Source of the DNA: DASZHA01 sp049644325
Lineage (GTDB): Bacteria > Chloroflexota > Dormibacteria > DASZGP01
Reading direction: 5' to 3'
Length of the DNA: 22,227 bases
Assembly: GCA_049644325.1 (NCBI GenBank)
Contig: JBARRR010000189.1
Span: forward strand, 1-22,227
The translations under genes and the position numbers were made by a program. The notes under the pieces were generated by a model that was not told where the DNA came from, ran no database searches, and saw only the letters and a program-made list of their open reading frames with translations. Positions 1 through 7,795 of this stretch are shown in pieces. Numbering within the stretch: position 1 is the first letter of the stretch; each line of letters starts with the position of its first letter.

Positions 1-203
1 CCTGTGTTGGTTATCGTCGATCCTGCCAGGACGGTGAAGTTGAGCGCTGTTCCCAGCCTCGGCTGCGTGGCCACCAATGCGGTCGCCGGCCAGGCACCCG
101 CGACCACTGCCCCGGAAAGGACCACGATCGACGCTAGCCGTGAGCGCTTCAGCCTGGCGAAACCATGTGCGCAGAGGTGGAAGAAGGGGGCAGCAGCTAC
201 CAT
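1..203 (-). CDS. DUF3494 (ice-binding-like) secreted protein, N-terminal part
   Basis: Minus-strand frame starting at ATG 203 and running off the left edge; 67 residues are visible. The start has a GGAG Shine-Dalgarno 9 nt upstream. The N-terminus has a basic stretch (ARLKRSR) followed by a hydrophobic segment and an Ala-rich cleavage region, as in a Sec signal peptide. The mature start reads LGTALNFTVLAGSTITNTG, which closely matches the conserved opening of the DUF3494 / ice-binding-like family (typically LGTAxxFAVLAGSTVTNTG). Family members are secreted beta-solenoid proteins. Some bind ice, others are probably adhesins, and the ice-binding face cannot be judged from this fragment. The gene diverges from the TMEM175-like gene across a roughly 400-bp intergenic region. 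I am confident of the family and not of the function. Confidence 0.8.
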   Translation of the reverse strand, partial: MVAAAPFFHLCAHGFARLKRSRLASIVVLSGAVVAGAWPATALVATQPRLGTALNFTVLAGSTITNT

Positions 204-612
204 GGTGGGCGACTCCGTCTGGTGTCGAGGCTGCGTAACCCGCTGTTGTGGTTACGTTACGCGTCCAGTTTCGTTTCTGTAACAAGGGGGAGCTTCAGCG
301 TGGCGTTGCACCCATCACAACGTCAGTAACATTCGCGACTTTAGACGTCCTTTCCCCCTCCGGTGGGTGACGCCGCGGCTTCGCGCCGACAGGGGTGAAG
401 AAAAAGAATCGGAGGGCGGCCCTTGCGGGTCACCCTCCGGGAGGGGCTAGGGGACTGAGTCTTTGGCTGGCTTACTCTTATGTAACTAAGAAATCCAGCG
501 TGGAATCGGCGACGTAAAGAAATCAGTAACAATCGGCGTTTCCTGATGGAAATCGCCGTCGAGACGCTGCCGAGTTCATCTTTTCGGCAGCTAGCTGTTT
601 CAGCCCACAATC
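204..612. other. Intergenic region with clustered GTAAC/GTTAC motifs
   Basis: About 400 bp between divergent genes with no credible coding frame. It holds GTAAC or GTTAC at 235, 251, 256, 279, 326, 482 and 526. TCAGTAACAnTCG occurs at about 323 and again 200 bp later. GGGACTGAGTCTT at 451-463 is a weak version of the 13-bp operator found elsewhere in the window. GGGTGAC near 365 and GTCACCC near 430 could pair into a long-range hairpin. Promoters for both flanking genes must lie here but I cannot place them with confidence. Confidence 0.45.
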
Positions 613-1257
613 ATGGCCATGGTGACGGCGGACTACGAGCGGGTCGCGGGACTGAGCCACGAGCGCATCGCTGCGTTGAGCGACGGGATCTTCGCGGTGG
701 CAATGACGCTCTTGGTGCTCGGTGTCGCGCTCCCCGCCGCGTCCGAGGTCAAGGCCGGGGACGAGGGGGCGCTCCTCAAGGCGCTGATCGCGCTGTCGCC
801 GCGCCTGGTGGCCTACGTGCTGAGCTTCATGACGTTGGGCATCTTCTGGGTCGGCCAGCAGGCGCAGCTGACCCACCTGCAGCGCAGCAACCGCCGCTTC
901 ACCTGGATCCACCTGGGATTCCTCTTTGGCATCACCCTGGTGCCGCTGTCGACGGGTTTGCTGGCCCAGTTCATCGGCTTCCGGGTAGCGGTCGTCATCT
1001 ACTGGTTCAACCTCCTGATCTGTGGCATGGCGCTGTTGGCCAGCGTCGAGTACATCCGGCACGCGAAGCTCGCGCGCGAAGAAGGGGAGTCGCAGATACT
1101 GGCTGCCAACCGGCGCCGGATCCTGGCGTTCCAAGCGCTGTATGCGGTGAGCGCCGCGCTCTGCGTCATCAGCCCCTACTTGAGCATTGCCTTGATCTTC
1201 AGCGCCCAGGTCCTGGCCGTGATCAGCCCGCGGATCCGAGGATTGCCGCGCGTCTGA
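613..1257 (+). CDS. TMEM175 / DUF1211 family membrane protein (putative K+ channel)
   Basis: Predicted integral membrane protein of 214 residues, about the usual bacterial TMEM175 (DUF1211) length. The signature at the start of TM1 reads ALSDGIFAVAMTLLVL (family form FSDGVFAIAxTLLVL), starting near residue 21. The second family block is also visible: WVGQQAQLTHLQRSNRRF, then a hydrophobic helix and LVPLST. About six hydrophobic segments are present. Bacterial relatives form potassium-permeable tetramers; transport here is inferred from family. ATG 613 has no clear Shine-Dalgarno, and ATG 619 is an equally possible start. The next gene begins 27 bp after the stop. Codon use and hydrophobicity favour this frame over the longer overlapping frame that reads through 546-1283. 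Confidence 0.8.
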   Translation: MAMVTADYERVAGLSHERIAALSDGIFAVAMTLLVLGVALPAASEVKAGDEGALLKALIALSPRLVAYVLSFMTLGIFWVGQQAQLTHLQRSNRRFTWIHLGFLFGITLVPLSTGLLAQFIGFRVAVVIYWFNLLICGMALLASVEYIRHAKLAREEGESQILAANRRRILAFQALYAVSAALCVISPYLSIALIFSAQVLAVISPRIRGLPRV

Positions 1258-1269
1258 CCTGGCCCGAAA

Positions 1270-1286
1270 CTAGACTCGACCCCGTG
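1270..1286 (+). promoter_or_regulatory. Possible -10 element giving a leaderless GTG start
   Basis: TAGACT at 1270-1275 fits the TANNNT -10 pattern and lies 8 nt before GTG 1284. There is no Shine-Dalgarno in between. This is what a leaderless transcript would look like. It is a suggestion from position only. Confidence 0.3.
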
Positions 1287-3125
1287 CGCAGAGGGCCCGT
1301 CAACTTCTTACGGCAGGCAGCGAGACTGGTGGCGGCGGCGGGGTGGCGACAGTGGTGGCACCTGGACGACGTCGTCCGTGGAGGGTTGTACGGGAATAGG
1401 CAGGCCTTCGAGAGTCGCCCCAGGGAGGAGATGGTCAGCTCCAGGGTGGCTCGGGTGCAGCCGGCGCCCCGACAGGGTGCCGAAGCGTCGAGCGCTCGTT
1501 TGGCCCTTCTTCCCCAAGACTCGCGATCTGACTCAGGCGCGGCCGGCGCCGCCCGCTATTACGGCCTCCACGTCGCCGATCCGACGGCGCCGCTCGCAGG
1601 CGACGGCCGCCCATTGCTGGGGCTGTCGCTTGAGGGCCTCGCGTCCCTGCCCGACGACTGGCTGGCGCTTGTGCGGCGGCAGCTTTCCGGCGGTGGCACC
1701 GTCCTGGTCAATGGCGTGACCACACCAGAGCCGCTGAGGGCGCTGCTGGCGAGCTTGGAGGTGGATGGCGAGGTCAGCGATAGACCGGCACAGGTTTCGA
1801 CCGTCACCTTCGCGCCGAACCGTCCGGACTTCGGCGCCGAGCTTGCCGGGCTCTCATTCGAGACCTCGACCGAGGCGCTGGTGCTGTCCGGACCCAGCAA
1901 CGCCGAGGTGCTGGCCTACGGCAATGGCAAGAGCGCTGCTGCCGCCCTGGCGATCGAGCTGCCGATCGGAGAAGGGAGGCTGGTGGTCGGCTCGGGCAGC
2001 CAGCGCCTGAGGACCTCGCTGTCGGGGGCGTTTGATCCCGAGCAGGCCCTTGCGATTCTGCCGGCCATGATGCTGATGCGGCGCGAATATGGCCGGCGCG
2101 CCTGGCATGCGCCCATGGCACTGGCGGACCTGGTGATCGACGACCCCGTGCTCCAGGAACATCGGCTGGGCATGGACTACCCGGCCGTCCTGGCGGCGAC
2201 GGCGTCCGCCAACCTCCACCTCACCGTTGCCACCGTGCCCCGCGAGCTGTCCCTGGCGGAGCCGGAGGTCGTTGGGCTCCTGGCGCAGCACCCGGATGTG
2301 GTGAGCGTCTGCTACCACGGCAACGACCACGCCGGCTACGAGTTTTATCGCTCGTCGTCCGGCGGCAAGCGCCACGTTAACCGGTCACTTGATCATCAGC
2401 GCCGCGCCATCCGTAGCGCCGCCGACCGGGGCCGTGCGTTCCAGCGCCGCACCGGGTACAGCCTCGACCGGGTGATGGTTTTTCCCCACGGGCTCGGTCC
2501 CGCGGATCTCCTGCCCAGCCTGGCCGAGGCCGGGTTCCTGGCGACGTGCAACTGGCTCGACCGCTACCCGCTGGAATCGGCGGTTCCGGACGACTACGAC
2601 CTCGGCCTGCGCCCGGCTGACCTCGCCTGGGGCGGGTTCCCGCTACTGTGGCGTCGTCGCCCCAGGGACGACGCCGGATTTGCCCTCGACCTCTTCCTGG
2701 GTCGCCCCGCGATCGCGTTTGGGCATCGCAAGAACCTCCGCGCCGTCCCCGACTGGCCCGCGGAGCTGGCCGAAAGGGTGAACACTCTCGGCGTTGCCAG
2801 GCCCGTTGTCTGGCGAGGCCTCGAGGAGATTGCCAGGCACGCCTACCAGCAGCGGCTCGAGGGAACCGAGTGGGGAGCCCTGATGACCGCCAACGAAATC
2901 TGCCTCCACAACCCCGACGACGAGCCGCGCGTCTACCGCGTCCGCCGGCCGCAGCCGCCGGCCGGAGCCACGCTCGAATCAGGCTCGCTGTCGGTGGCGG
3001 CAACCGACGGGCTCGTCGTGACCGTGCTGCCAGGCGCCCGGGCCGTTGTGCGCTTGGTCATCCCTGGAGGATCGGAGCTGCCCCGCCCCGGCGGCCCGAC
3101 GCCTACGTGCACCCTGCCTGACTAA
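1284..3125 (+). CDS. Polysaccharide deacetylase-like protein with N-terminal extension
   Basis: About 613 residues from GTG 1284. The same frame is open back to 546, but there it lies antiparallel in sense to nothing and overlaps the TMEM175-like gene in another phase, so I place the start after that gene. ATG near 1431 is an alternative start. Roughly residues 80-270 form an alpha/beta domain of unknown role resembling a glutamine-amidotransferase-like fold (hydrophobic strands, GGGTVLVNG). From about residue 280 the pattern fits the NodB/glycoside-hydrolase-deacetylase superfamily: IDDP (D286, D287) in the position of the metal-binding Asp pair, HGNDH (H345, H349), and PHG near 402. No signal peptide or membrane segment is obvious. 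It probably acts on a carbohydrate, in line with the EPS genes nearby, but substrate and activity are unproven. Confidence 0.6.
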   Translation: MRRGPVNFLRQAARLVAAAGWRQWWHLDDVVRGGLYGNRQAFESRPREEMVSSRVARVQPAPRQGAEASSARLALLPQDSRSDSGAAGAARYYGLHVADPTAPLAGDGRPLLGLSLEGLASLPDDWLALVRRQLSGGGTVLVNGVTTPEPLRALLASLEVDGEVSDRPAQVSTVTFAPNRPDFGAELAGLSFETSTEALVLSGPSNAEVLAYGNGKSAAAALAIELPIGEGRLVVGSGSQRLRTSLSGAFDPEQALAILPAMMLMRREYGRRAWHAPMALADLVIDDPVLQEHRLGMDYPAVLAATASANLHLTVATVPRELSLAEPEVVGLLAQHPDVVSVCYHGNDHAGYEFYRSSSGGKRHVNRSLDHQRRAIRSAADRGRAFQRRTGYSLDRVMVFPHGLGPADLLPSLAEAGFLATCNWLDRYPLESAVPDDYDLGLRPADLAWGGFPLLWRRRPRDDAGFALDLFLGRPAIAFGHRKNLRAVPDWPAELAERVNTLGVARPVVWRGLEEIARHAYQQRLEGTEWGALMTANEICLHNPDDEPRVYRVRRPQPPAGATLESGSLSVAATDGLVVTVLPGARAVVRLVIPGGSELPRPGGPTPTCTLPD

Positions 3126-3131
3126 CTCGTT

Positions 3132-3155
3132 GCTGGCCGACTGACGGCGGCCAGC
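3132..3155. terminator. Hairpin between convergent genes
   Basis: Perfect 8-bp stem GCTGGCCG / CGGCCAGC with an 8-nt loop, in the 36-bp gap between the convergent deacetylase-like and GH5 genes. No U-tract follows on either strand, so it would be a weak or factor-assisted bidirectional terminator. Confidence 0.45.
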
Positions 3156-3161
3156 TTCGGC

Positions 3162-4178
3162 TCAGCCGGGCCGGACGCTTCCCTTCATCGCCCGGGACAC
3201 GGTATCGATCATCGTCGTCTGGGGCTGGCTGAAGTCGCCGGCGCCATTGTTGGCGTAGAGGCCGAACCCGTCGTCCGGCTCGCGCAGCACGAAGTGAGTC
3301 CATGAAACGCCGTCGCGGTTGAAGGCGTCGAGGTCGCCGGGTACATAGGAGAGCCCGGTGCTCTTGGTCTTGGTGCCCACCTCCCCAACCAGGAACGGCC
3401 GGTCGGTTGGCGAGGAGTGGTTGGGCCCGGGGAAGTTGCAGCCTTCGGTTCCCGTCCGCGCGTAGCAATGACTCGACCACAGAATCCGGGGCGCGCTCAC
3501 CGTCGGCAGGCTCCAGTCGGCCGAGGTCTGCTCGAGTACGACGAAATGGTTGGCGTCGACCTTGGTAACGGCGTCGGTGGTGGCCTGCGCCCAGGCCTTC
3601 CAGTCGCGCGCGCTCGGCGGCGCCGGCTCATTGAACAGGTCGTAGCCGGCGATCGCTGGCTCGACCGCGTAACGCGTCGCGAAGTCGCTCCAGAATGCGG
3701 TCAGGTCCTGTTGGTTGGTGACGCTGCCCCAGAAGCCCTCCTGGCCGCTGTAGTCCCCGTTCGATCCCCCGGGGGGACCGAATATCACCGGGACCAGCCA
3801 GAGGTGGTTCTGCTTGGCCCATTGCACATGTCGGTCGATGACCTGGAAGAACGTCAGCTTGTCGGCTTTGTACCACCGGTACTCGAGGCCCAGGCGCACG
3901 TAATTGCCCCCGAGGGTATTGGCCACATGCGCATAGTCGTCGGCGTTGGCGTTGATGCGGCTGATGTCTGGCTCACCGCAGCACGCCAGCGCCGGCTCAT
4001 TGTTGAAGTTCTCGCCACGGAGGGTGACCGCGTGGCCGTGGTAGCTGAGGCTGCCTCCATTGATCGCGAGGTAAGGGCTGTTGGGGTCAGGGCCGCCGGT
4101 CGAAGTCGCCGTGTTCGAGGAGGGTGGGAAGGTGCAGCTGGCAAGGGCCACACACGCCAGCCATGCAATCCAGCGCAT
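3162..4178 (-). CDS. Glycoside hydrolase family 5-like lipoprotein
   Basis: Encodes 338 residues. The N-terminus MRWIAWLACVALASC is a lipoprotein signal peptide with lipobox LASC and lipidation Cys15, followed by a Ser/Thr/Pro linker. The catalytic domain has GH5/clan GH-A landmarks: LRGENFN with Arg54 on strand 1, LFNEP with acid/base Glu184 on strand 4, SSHCY (His237, Tyr239), and VGEVG with nucleophile Glu266 on strand 7. GH5 enzymes cleave beta-1,4-type glucans, mannans and related polymers by a retaining mechanism. Exact specificity cannot be read here. As a surface lipoprotein beside EPS synthesis genes it may trim the cell's own polymer or degrade an external one. Upstream, TAGGCT on the minus strand (4194-4189) lies 30 bp from operator centre 4224 and ends 10 nt before the ATG, so the mRNA may be nearly leaderless. 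Confidence 0.85.
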   Translation of the reverse strand: MRWIAWLACVALASCTFPPSSNTATSTGGPDPNSPYLAINGGSLSYHGHAVTLRGENFNNEPALACCGEPDISRINANADDYAHVANTLGGNYVRLGLEYRWYKADKLTFFQVIDRHVQWAKQNHLWLVPVIFGPPGGSNGDYSGQEGFWGSVTNQQDLTAFWSDFATRYAVEPAIAGYDLFNEPAPPSARDWKAWAQATTDAVTKVDANHFVVLEQTSADWSLPTVSAPRILWSSHCYARTGTEGCNFPGPNHSSPTDRPFLVGEVGTKTKSTGLSYVPGDLDAFNRDGVSWTHFVLREPDDGFGLYANNGAGDFSQPQTTMIDTVSRAMKGSVRPG

Positions 4179-4217
4179 CGGTTCGACGAGCCTACAGCAC
4201 CCCTATTGCCGGCCCAT

Positions 4218-4230
4218 AGGACAAATACCC
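4218..4230. promoter_or_regulatory. 13-bp operator-like palindrome (site A)
   Basis: On the minus strand the site reads GGGTATTTGTCCT, matching GGG-N5-GTCCY. It lies between the divergent GH5 and tandem glycosyltransferase genes. Its centre (4224) is 36 bp upstream of TAGTGT (4260-4265), a TANNNT -10 candidate for the glycosyltransferase, and 78 bp before ATG 4302. Confidence 0.6.
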
Positions 4231-4301
4231 GGTTGGGCAGACTTGCGCCGATCGTGCGCTAGTGTGATGCCGGTTACGACATGGAGGCGAGCGGAGGCGA
4301 A

Positions 4302-6434
4302 ATGAGGCGGGCCGTTGCCGTTGCGTGGTGCGACTTTCAGCCGCGCACCGTTGCACTGGCGGAGGCTTTCGGTGGAAGGGCGCACTTCATCAGCGGGAGC
4401 AGGCTGCAGGGAAGGGGGTTCCTGCTGCCGCTGCGCTACCTGCGCGACGCCGTCGTCGCCTGGCAGACGCTCAACCGCGAACGTCCCAGGGTCATATTCG
4501 CGATAACCCCGCCGGTGTTCTCGCCATTGGTCGCCTGGCTCTGGTGCCGGCTCCACGGGGGCTCACTGGTCATCGACTGCCACACAGAGGCCTTTCACTC
4601 CCGTCGCTGGGGTTGGGCTCTACCGATTCATCGCTGGCTGTGCCGGCGCGCCGCCGCGGTCACCCTCCACAACGACGTCATGTACCAGGAGGCAGAACAA
4701 TGGGGGGCGCCGGCCGTGCTTCTGCCCGACGAGCTACCCGACCCGGGTCTGGCTTCCCCGGTCGTGGCGCCTGCCGGCCCGCAGGTGGTCGTGGCAGGCA
4801 GCCTCGATGCCCAGGAGCCGATCGCGGAGGCGCTGGAGGCGGCCCGGCTCGTTCCTGGCGTCGAGTTCCTGGTCACCGGCGACACCGCCAGGCTGCCTGC
4901 CGGGACGGTCGAGAACGCCCCCGCGAACGTGACCTTCACCGGCTGGCTCGAGTATGGGCGGTTCCTGGGTCACCTTGCCGCCGCCGACGTTGTCGCCGCC
5001 TTCAGTCTCGACCCCCACATCATGAACCGGGCCGCCTTCGAGGCCATCGCTGTGGGCCGGCCCCTGGTGCTCTCTGCCCACGAGGGTTTGCAAACCCGCT
5101 TCGGCGAGGCTGCGGTCTACTGCGCCAACACCCCGCCGGCGATGGCCGCGGCGATTGAGCAGGCGATCGACAGTTCCGACCAGCTGGCCCTGCGCGCCAA
5201 GACGGCCCAGGGACGGTTGCGAGCCGATCGAGAAACCGGGATCAACCGCCTCAAGCTCACCCTCCGCCATGCTGACGCCCGCGGCGGCGGCCGGGTTTTG
5301 ATGATCAGCCAGCACCCCTATCCCACCAACCCCACGCTGCGGCGCAACGTCGACTACCTGGTGGAGCAGGGACACCGCGTGGACCTGGTCAGCATCCGCG
5401 AGAAGGGCGGCGCGGTACCGACTCCCAAAGCCGGCCTGCGCATCTACACGGTCCCCCTGACCCACAAACGCGACAGCCGGCTGCGATACCCGTTGGAGTT
5501 CCTCTGGTTCTTCCTCGCCGCCCTGCCTCGGGTGCTGGCGATGTCGCTCACCCGGCGCTATGCCGCCGTCCAGGTCGACAACCTTCCCGACTTCCTCGTC
5601 TTCCTGGGCGGGCCGGCGCGCTGGCGCGGGGCCCGTTTGGTCTTCTTCATGTTCGAGCTGATGCCGGAGATGACGGTTGCCCGGCTGCGCGCCGACGCCC
5701 AGCACCGGGTGGTGAGACTGGCCACCAGGATCGAGGGCTGGGCCACGCGCTACGCCGACCAGGTGGTGGTCGTCAATGGCGCCTGTGAGCGGGAGCTCAT
5801 CGGCCGGGGCGTGCCCGCCGACAAGCTGAGCGTCATCTACAACACCCAACCGGGGGCCCTCGTAACCGGCCTTCGGATCGCCCGGCGCGAGGTGCTCGTC
5901 ACCCACGCGACCCTGGTGCAGCGGTATGGGGTGCAGGTCGCCATCGAGGCTCTCGCCAGGCTGTCAAAGACCCATCCCGACCTGGTCCTCGAGGTGCTCG
6001 GTGAAGGCGAGTACCGGGGCGAGCTGGAGCGGCTGGCGGCGGAGCTGGGCCTTTCTCATCGCGTCGACTTCCTCGGCTACCTGCCCTGGAACGATGCGAT
6101 GGCGCGTATCCGCCAGGCCTCAGTCGGCATCGTCGCCGTCCTCGATGACGGGTACGGGCGGCTGATGCTGCCGATGAAGCTGCTGGACTACGCCTCCCAG
6201 GGCGTGCCGGCGGTGTGCTCGAGGCTGGAGGCGGTCGAGGAATACTTCGGTCCTGGCGCGGTCGCTTACTTCGATCCCGGAGATGCCGCGGGCCTGGCTG
6301 AGGGCGTCGAACGGCTGCTGGCCGATCGGCAGGGTGCGGCGGCGCAGGCGCAGCAGGCCCGCACCGCGCTCGAGCGGCTCAGCTGGGAAACGGTCAGCGA
6401 GCGCTACCTGGGCGTACTCGGGGCCACCGCCTGA
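4302..6434 (+). CDS. Tandem glycosyltransferase (two GT-B/GT4-like domains fused)
   Basis: About 710 residues from ATG 4302, chosen over ATG 4281 because GGAGG sits at 4293-4297. Residues 1 to about 325 form one GT-B glycosyltransferase: an N-terminal half with CHTEAFHSRRWGW, then a C-terminal Rossmann half with VTFTGWLEYGRFLGHLAAADV and an IAVGRPLVLSAHEG loop. At about residue 330 a second complete GT4-like unit begins (RVLMISQHPYPTNPTLRRN). It ends in a Glycos_transf_1 domain with VLGEGEYRGELE, VDFLGYLPW and LPMKLLDYASQGVPAV, the usual nucleotide-sugar-binding region. No membrane segment is evident. It probably adds two successive sugars to a lipid-linked EPS repeat unit on the cytoplasmic face. 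Donors and linkages cannot be read from the sequence. Monocistronic, with operator site A upstream. Confidence 0.85.
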   Translation: MRRAVAVAWCDFQPRTVALAEAFGGRAHFISGSRLQGRGFLLPLRYLRDAVVAWQTLNRERPRVIFAITPPVFSPLVAWLWCRLHGGSLVIDCHTEAFHSRRWGWALPIHRWLCRRAAAVTLHNDVMYQEAEQWGAPAVLLPDELPDPGLASPVVAPAGPQVVVAGSLDAQEPIAEALEAARLVPGVEFLVTGDTARLPAGTVENAPANVTFTGWLEYGRFLGHLAAADVVAAFSLDPHIMNRAAFEAIAVGRPLVLSAHEGLQTRFGEAAVYCANTPPAMAAAIEQAIDSSDQLALRAKTAQGRLRADRETGINRLKLTLRHADARGGGRVLMISQHPYPTNPTLRRNVDYLVEQGHRVDLVSIREKGGAVPTPKAGLRIYTVPLTHKRDSRLRYPLEFLWFFLAALPRVLAMSLTRRYAAVQVDNLPDFLVFLGGPARWRGARLVFFMFELMPEMTVARLRADAQHRVVRLATRIEGWATRYADQVVVVNGACERELIGRGVPADKLSVIYNTQPGALVTGLRIARREVLVTHATLVQRYGVQVAIEALARLSKTHPDLVLEVLGEGEYRGELERLAAELGLSHRVDFLGYLPWNDAMARIRQASVGIVAVLDDGYGRLMLPMKLLDYASQGVPAVCSRLEAVEEYFGPGAVAYFDPGDAAGLAEGVERLLADRQGAAAQAQQARTALERLSWETVSERYLGVLGATA

Positions 6435-6511
6435 CCAGAACCCGCCCGGCCGGCTGCAGCCAGGCGTCCGCCCATCGAGTTTTCCACAGCCGTCGTCCTT
6501 GTTTGGGCAAT

Positions 6512-6582
6512 GGGACTTATGCCCATCGGCGGCCGGCAAATCGTCCTATGGACGGCCGCCTCAAAGGCTGCGATCTTACACA
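6512..6582 (+). promoter_or_regulatory. Paired operators B1 and B2 with candidate -10
   Basis: B1 (6512-6524) is GGGACTTATGCCC; its reverse complement matches site G over 17 bp. B2 (6535-6547) is GGCAAATCGTCCT. The centres (6518, 6541) are 23 bp apart, about two helical turns. TACACA at 6577-6582 starts 36 bp after the B2 centre, the same spacing as at sites A, C, D and E. A further palindrome CCGTTACATAACGG lies at 6598-6611, in the presumed leader of the dehydrogenase gene. Confidence 0.6.
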
Positions 6583-6629
6583 AGGGAAATGGATCGACCG
6601 TTACATAACGGGAATGCTGGGAGGGGGAC

Positions 6630-7781
6630 ATGTCCGGAGTTGTAAGACAGCTGAATGGGTTCCCGGGAGCCCGCGTCAAGGTGGGCGTGATCGGGTGTGG
6701 CTACTGGGGTCCGCAACTCATACGCAACTTCGCCACCCTACCCCAGGCCACCCTGGTTGGCGTCGCCGACCGTGACCCCGAGCGCCTGGCCTATGTCCGC
6801 ACCCAGTACCCCAGCGTGCGTCGATTCAAAGACCACCGCGACCTGCTCAAGAGCGACGTCGACGCTGTGGTCATCGCCACGCCGATCCATACCCACTTCC
6901 AGATCGCCAAAGAGGCCCTCGAGGCCGGCAAGCATGTCCTGGTCGAGAAGCCCCTGACCGACAGTGTCGAGGACGCCCTCGAGCTCAACCGGATAGCCGA
7001 GGAGAGGCAGCTCACCCTGATGGTGGGCCATACGTTCATCTACAACCCCGCCGTCGAGGAACTGGCTCGGATTGTCCAGCTTGACCTGGGGCGGGTCTTC
7101 TACGTTGACGCGGCCCGTCTCAACCTCGGGCTGTTCCAGGCGCGGAACAACGTCATCTGGGACCTTGGGCCGCACGACGTGTCGATCATCACCTACGTGC
7201 TGGGCCGCAAGCCGATCTCGGTCAGCGCCTGGGGCAGCACCTGCGTGCAACCCGACATCCACGACGTCGCTTACCTCGAAATCGAGTTCGAAGGCGGGGT
7301 CCGCGCTCAGATCCACCTGAGCTGGCTGGACCCCGCCAAGGTTCGCCGCATCACCGTGGTCGGTGATCGGAAGATGGTGGTGTACAACGATGTCTCGCTG
7401 CAGGAGAAGATCAAGGTCTTCAACAAGGGCGTCGAGACCCCGGTCACCGATGACTTCGGCGAGTTCCAGCTCTCCTACCGCCACGGCGAGGTCGTGATCC
7501 CCTACATCGAGTGGCGGGAGCCCCTGGCCCTGGAGTGCGAGCACTACGTCGACAGTATCCGAACCGGTACCCGTCCCCGGACGGACGGCTTCGCCGGGCT
7601 GAGCGCTGTAGCTGTGCTAGAGGCGGCCACCCACTCGCTGTCGCATAACGGGGAGCGACAGCTTATCAACCTCCCAGACTTCCCACTCGAGGGAGTACGA
7701 ACGGAGGATATTGTTCCGGGCCTGGTGCAGGCGCGGGAAGAGGAAGAGGAGGCCATTGCCGCCACGTCGGCGGCATCCTAG
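6630..7781 (+). CDS. Gfo/Idh/MocA-family sugar dehydrogenase (WbpB-like)
   Basis: 383 residues; ATG 6630 follows a GGGAGG Shine-Dalgarno with 5 nt spacing. An N-terminal NAD(P)-binding Rossmann fold has GVIGCGYWG at 19-27. EKP (106-108) supplies the usual catalytic Lys, and DLGPHDVSII (about 178-187) carries the second active-site histidine. The length is typical. Family members of the WbpB/WlbA type oxidise C3 of UDP-GlcNAc or its uronic acid, giving the 3-keto substrate of a WbpE-type aminotransferase. Such an aminotransferase and a WbpD-type acetyltransferase are present at 15070-16778, so a UDP-3-acetamido-sugar pathway split over two transcription units is likely. Other Gfo/Idh substrates cannot be excluded. 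A strong terminator follows the stop. Confidence 0.85.
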   Translation: MSGVVRQLNGFPGARVKVGVIGCGYWGPQLIRNFATLPQATLVGVADRDPERLAYVRTQYPSVRRFKDHRDLLKSDVDAVVIATPIHTHFQIAKEALEAGKHVLVEKPLTDSVEDALELNRIAEERQLTLMVGHTFIYNPAVEELARIVQLDLGRVFYVDAARLNLGLFQARNNVIWDLGPHDVSIITYVLGRKPISVSAWGSTCVQPDIHDVAYLEIEFEGGVRAQIHLSWLDPAKVRRITVVGDRKMVVYNDVSLQEKIKVFNKGVETPVTDDFGEFQLSYRHGEVVIPYIEWREPLALECEHYVDSIRTGTRPRTDGFAGLSAVAVLEAATHSLSHNGERQLINLPDFPLEGVRTEDIVPGLVQAREEEEEAIAATSAAS

Positions 7782-7795
7782 CCTATAGGAAGGAG

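Noticed and set aside
4..282. Plus-strand frame of 92 codons at the left edge
   Set aside because: It lies opposite the DUF3494 reading, has no family resemblance and no better start.
451..463. GGGACTGAGTCTT as a full member of the operator set
   Set aside because: It fits the half-sites only partly, is 156 bp from the nearest start codon and has no -10 at the common spacing; kept only as a weak note.
546..1283. Upstream extension of the deacetylase-like frame across the TMEM175-like gene
   Set aside because: The translated extension is Arg/Ala/Gly/Pro-rich and non-homologous, while the other phase gives a clear TMEM175-family protein. GC-rich coding DNA keeps alternate frames open.
3417..4262. 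Long plus-strand frame opposite the GH5 gene
   Set aside because: Shadow of the GH5 codons; the minus strand shows a lipobox and catalytic motifs.
4734..5906. Long minus-strand frame opposite the tandem glycosyltransferase
   Set aside because: Low-complexity Gly/His/Asp/Gln-rich product typical of antisense frames in GC-rich genes; no motifs.
6624..6636. GGGGACATGTCCG, a further match to the operator pattern
   Set aside because: It is made of the Shine-Dalgarno and first codons of the dehydrogenase gene, so the match is explained by translation signals and lies downstream of the predicted transcription start.
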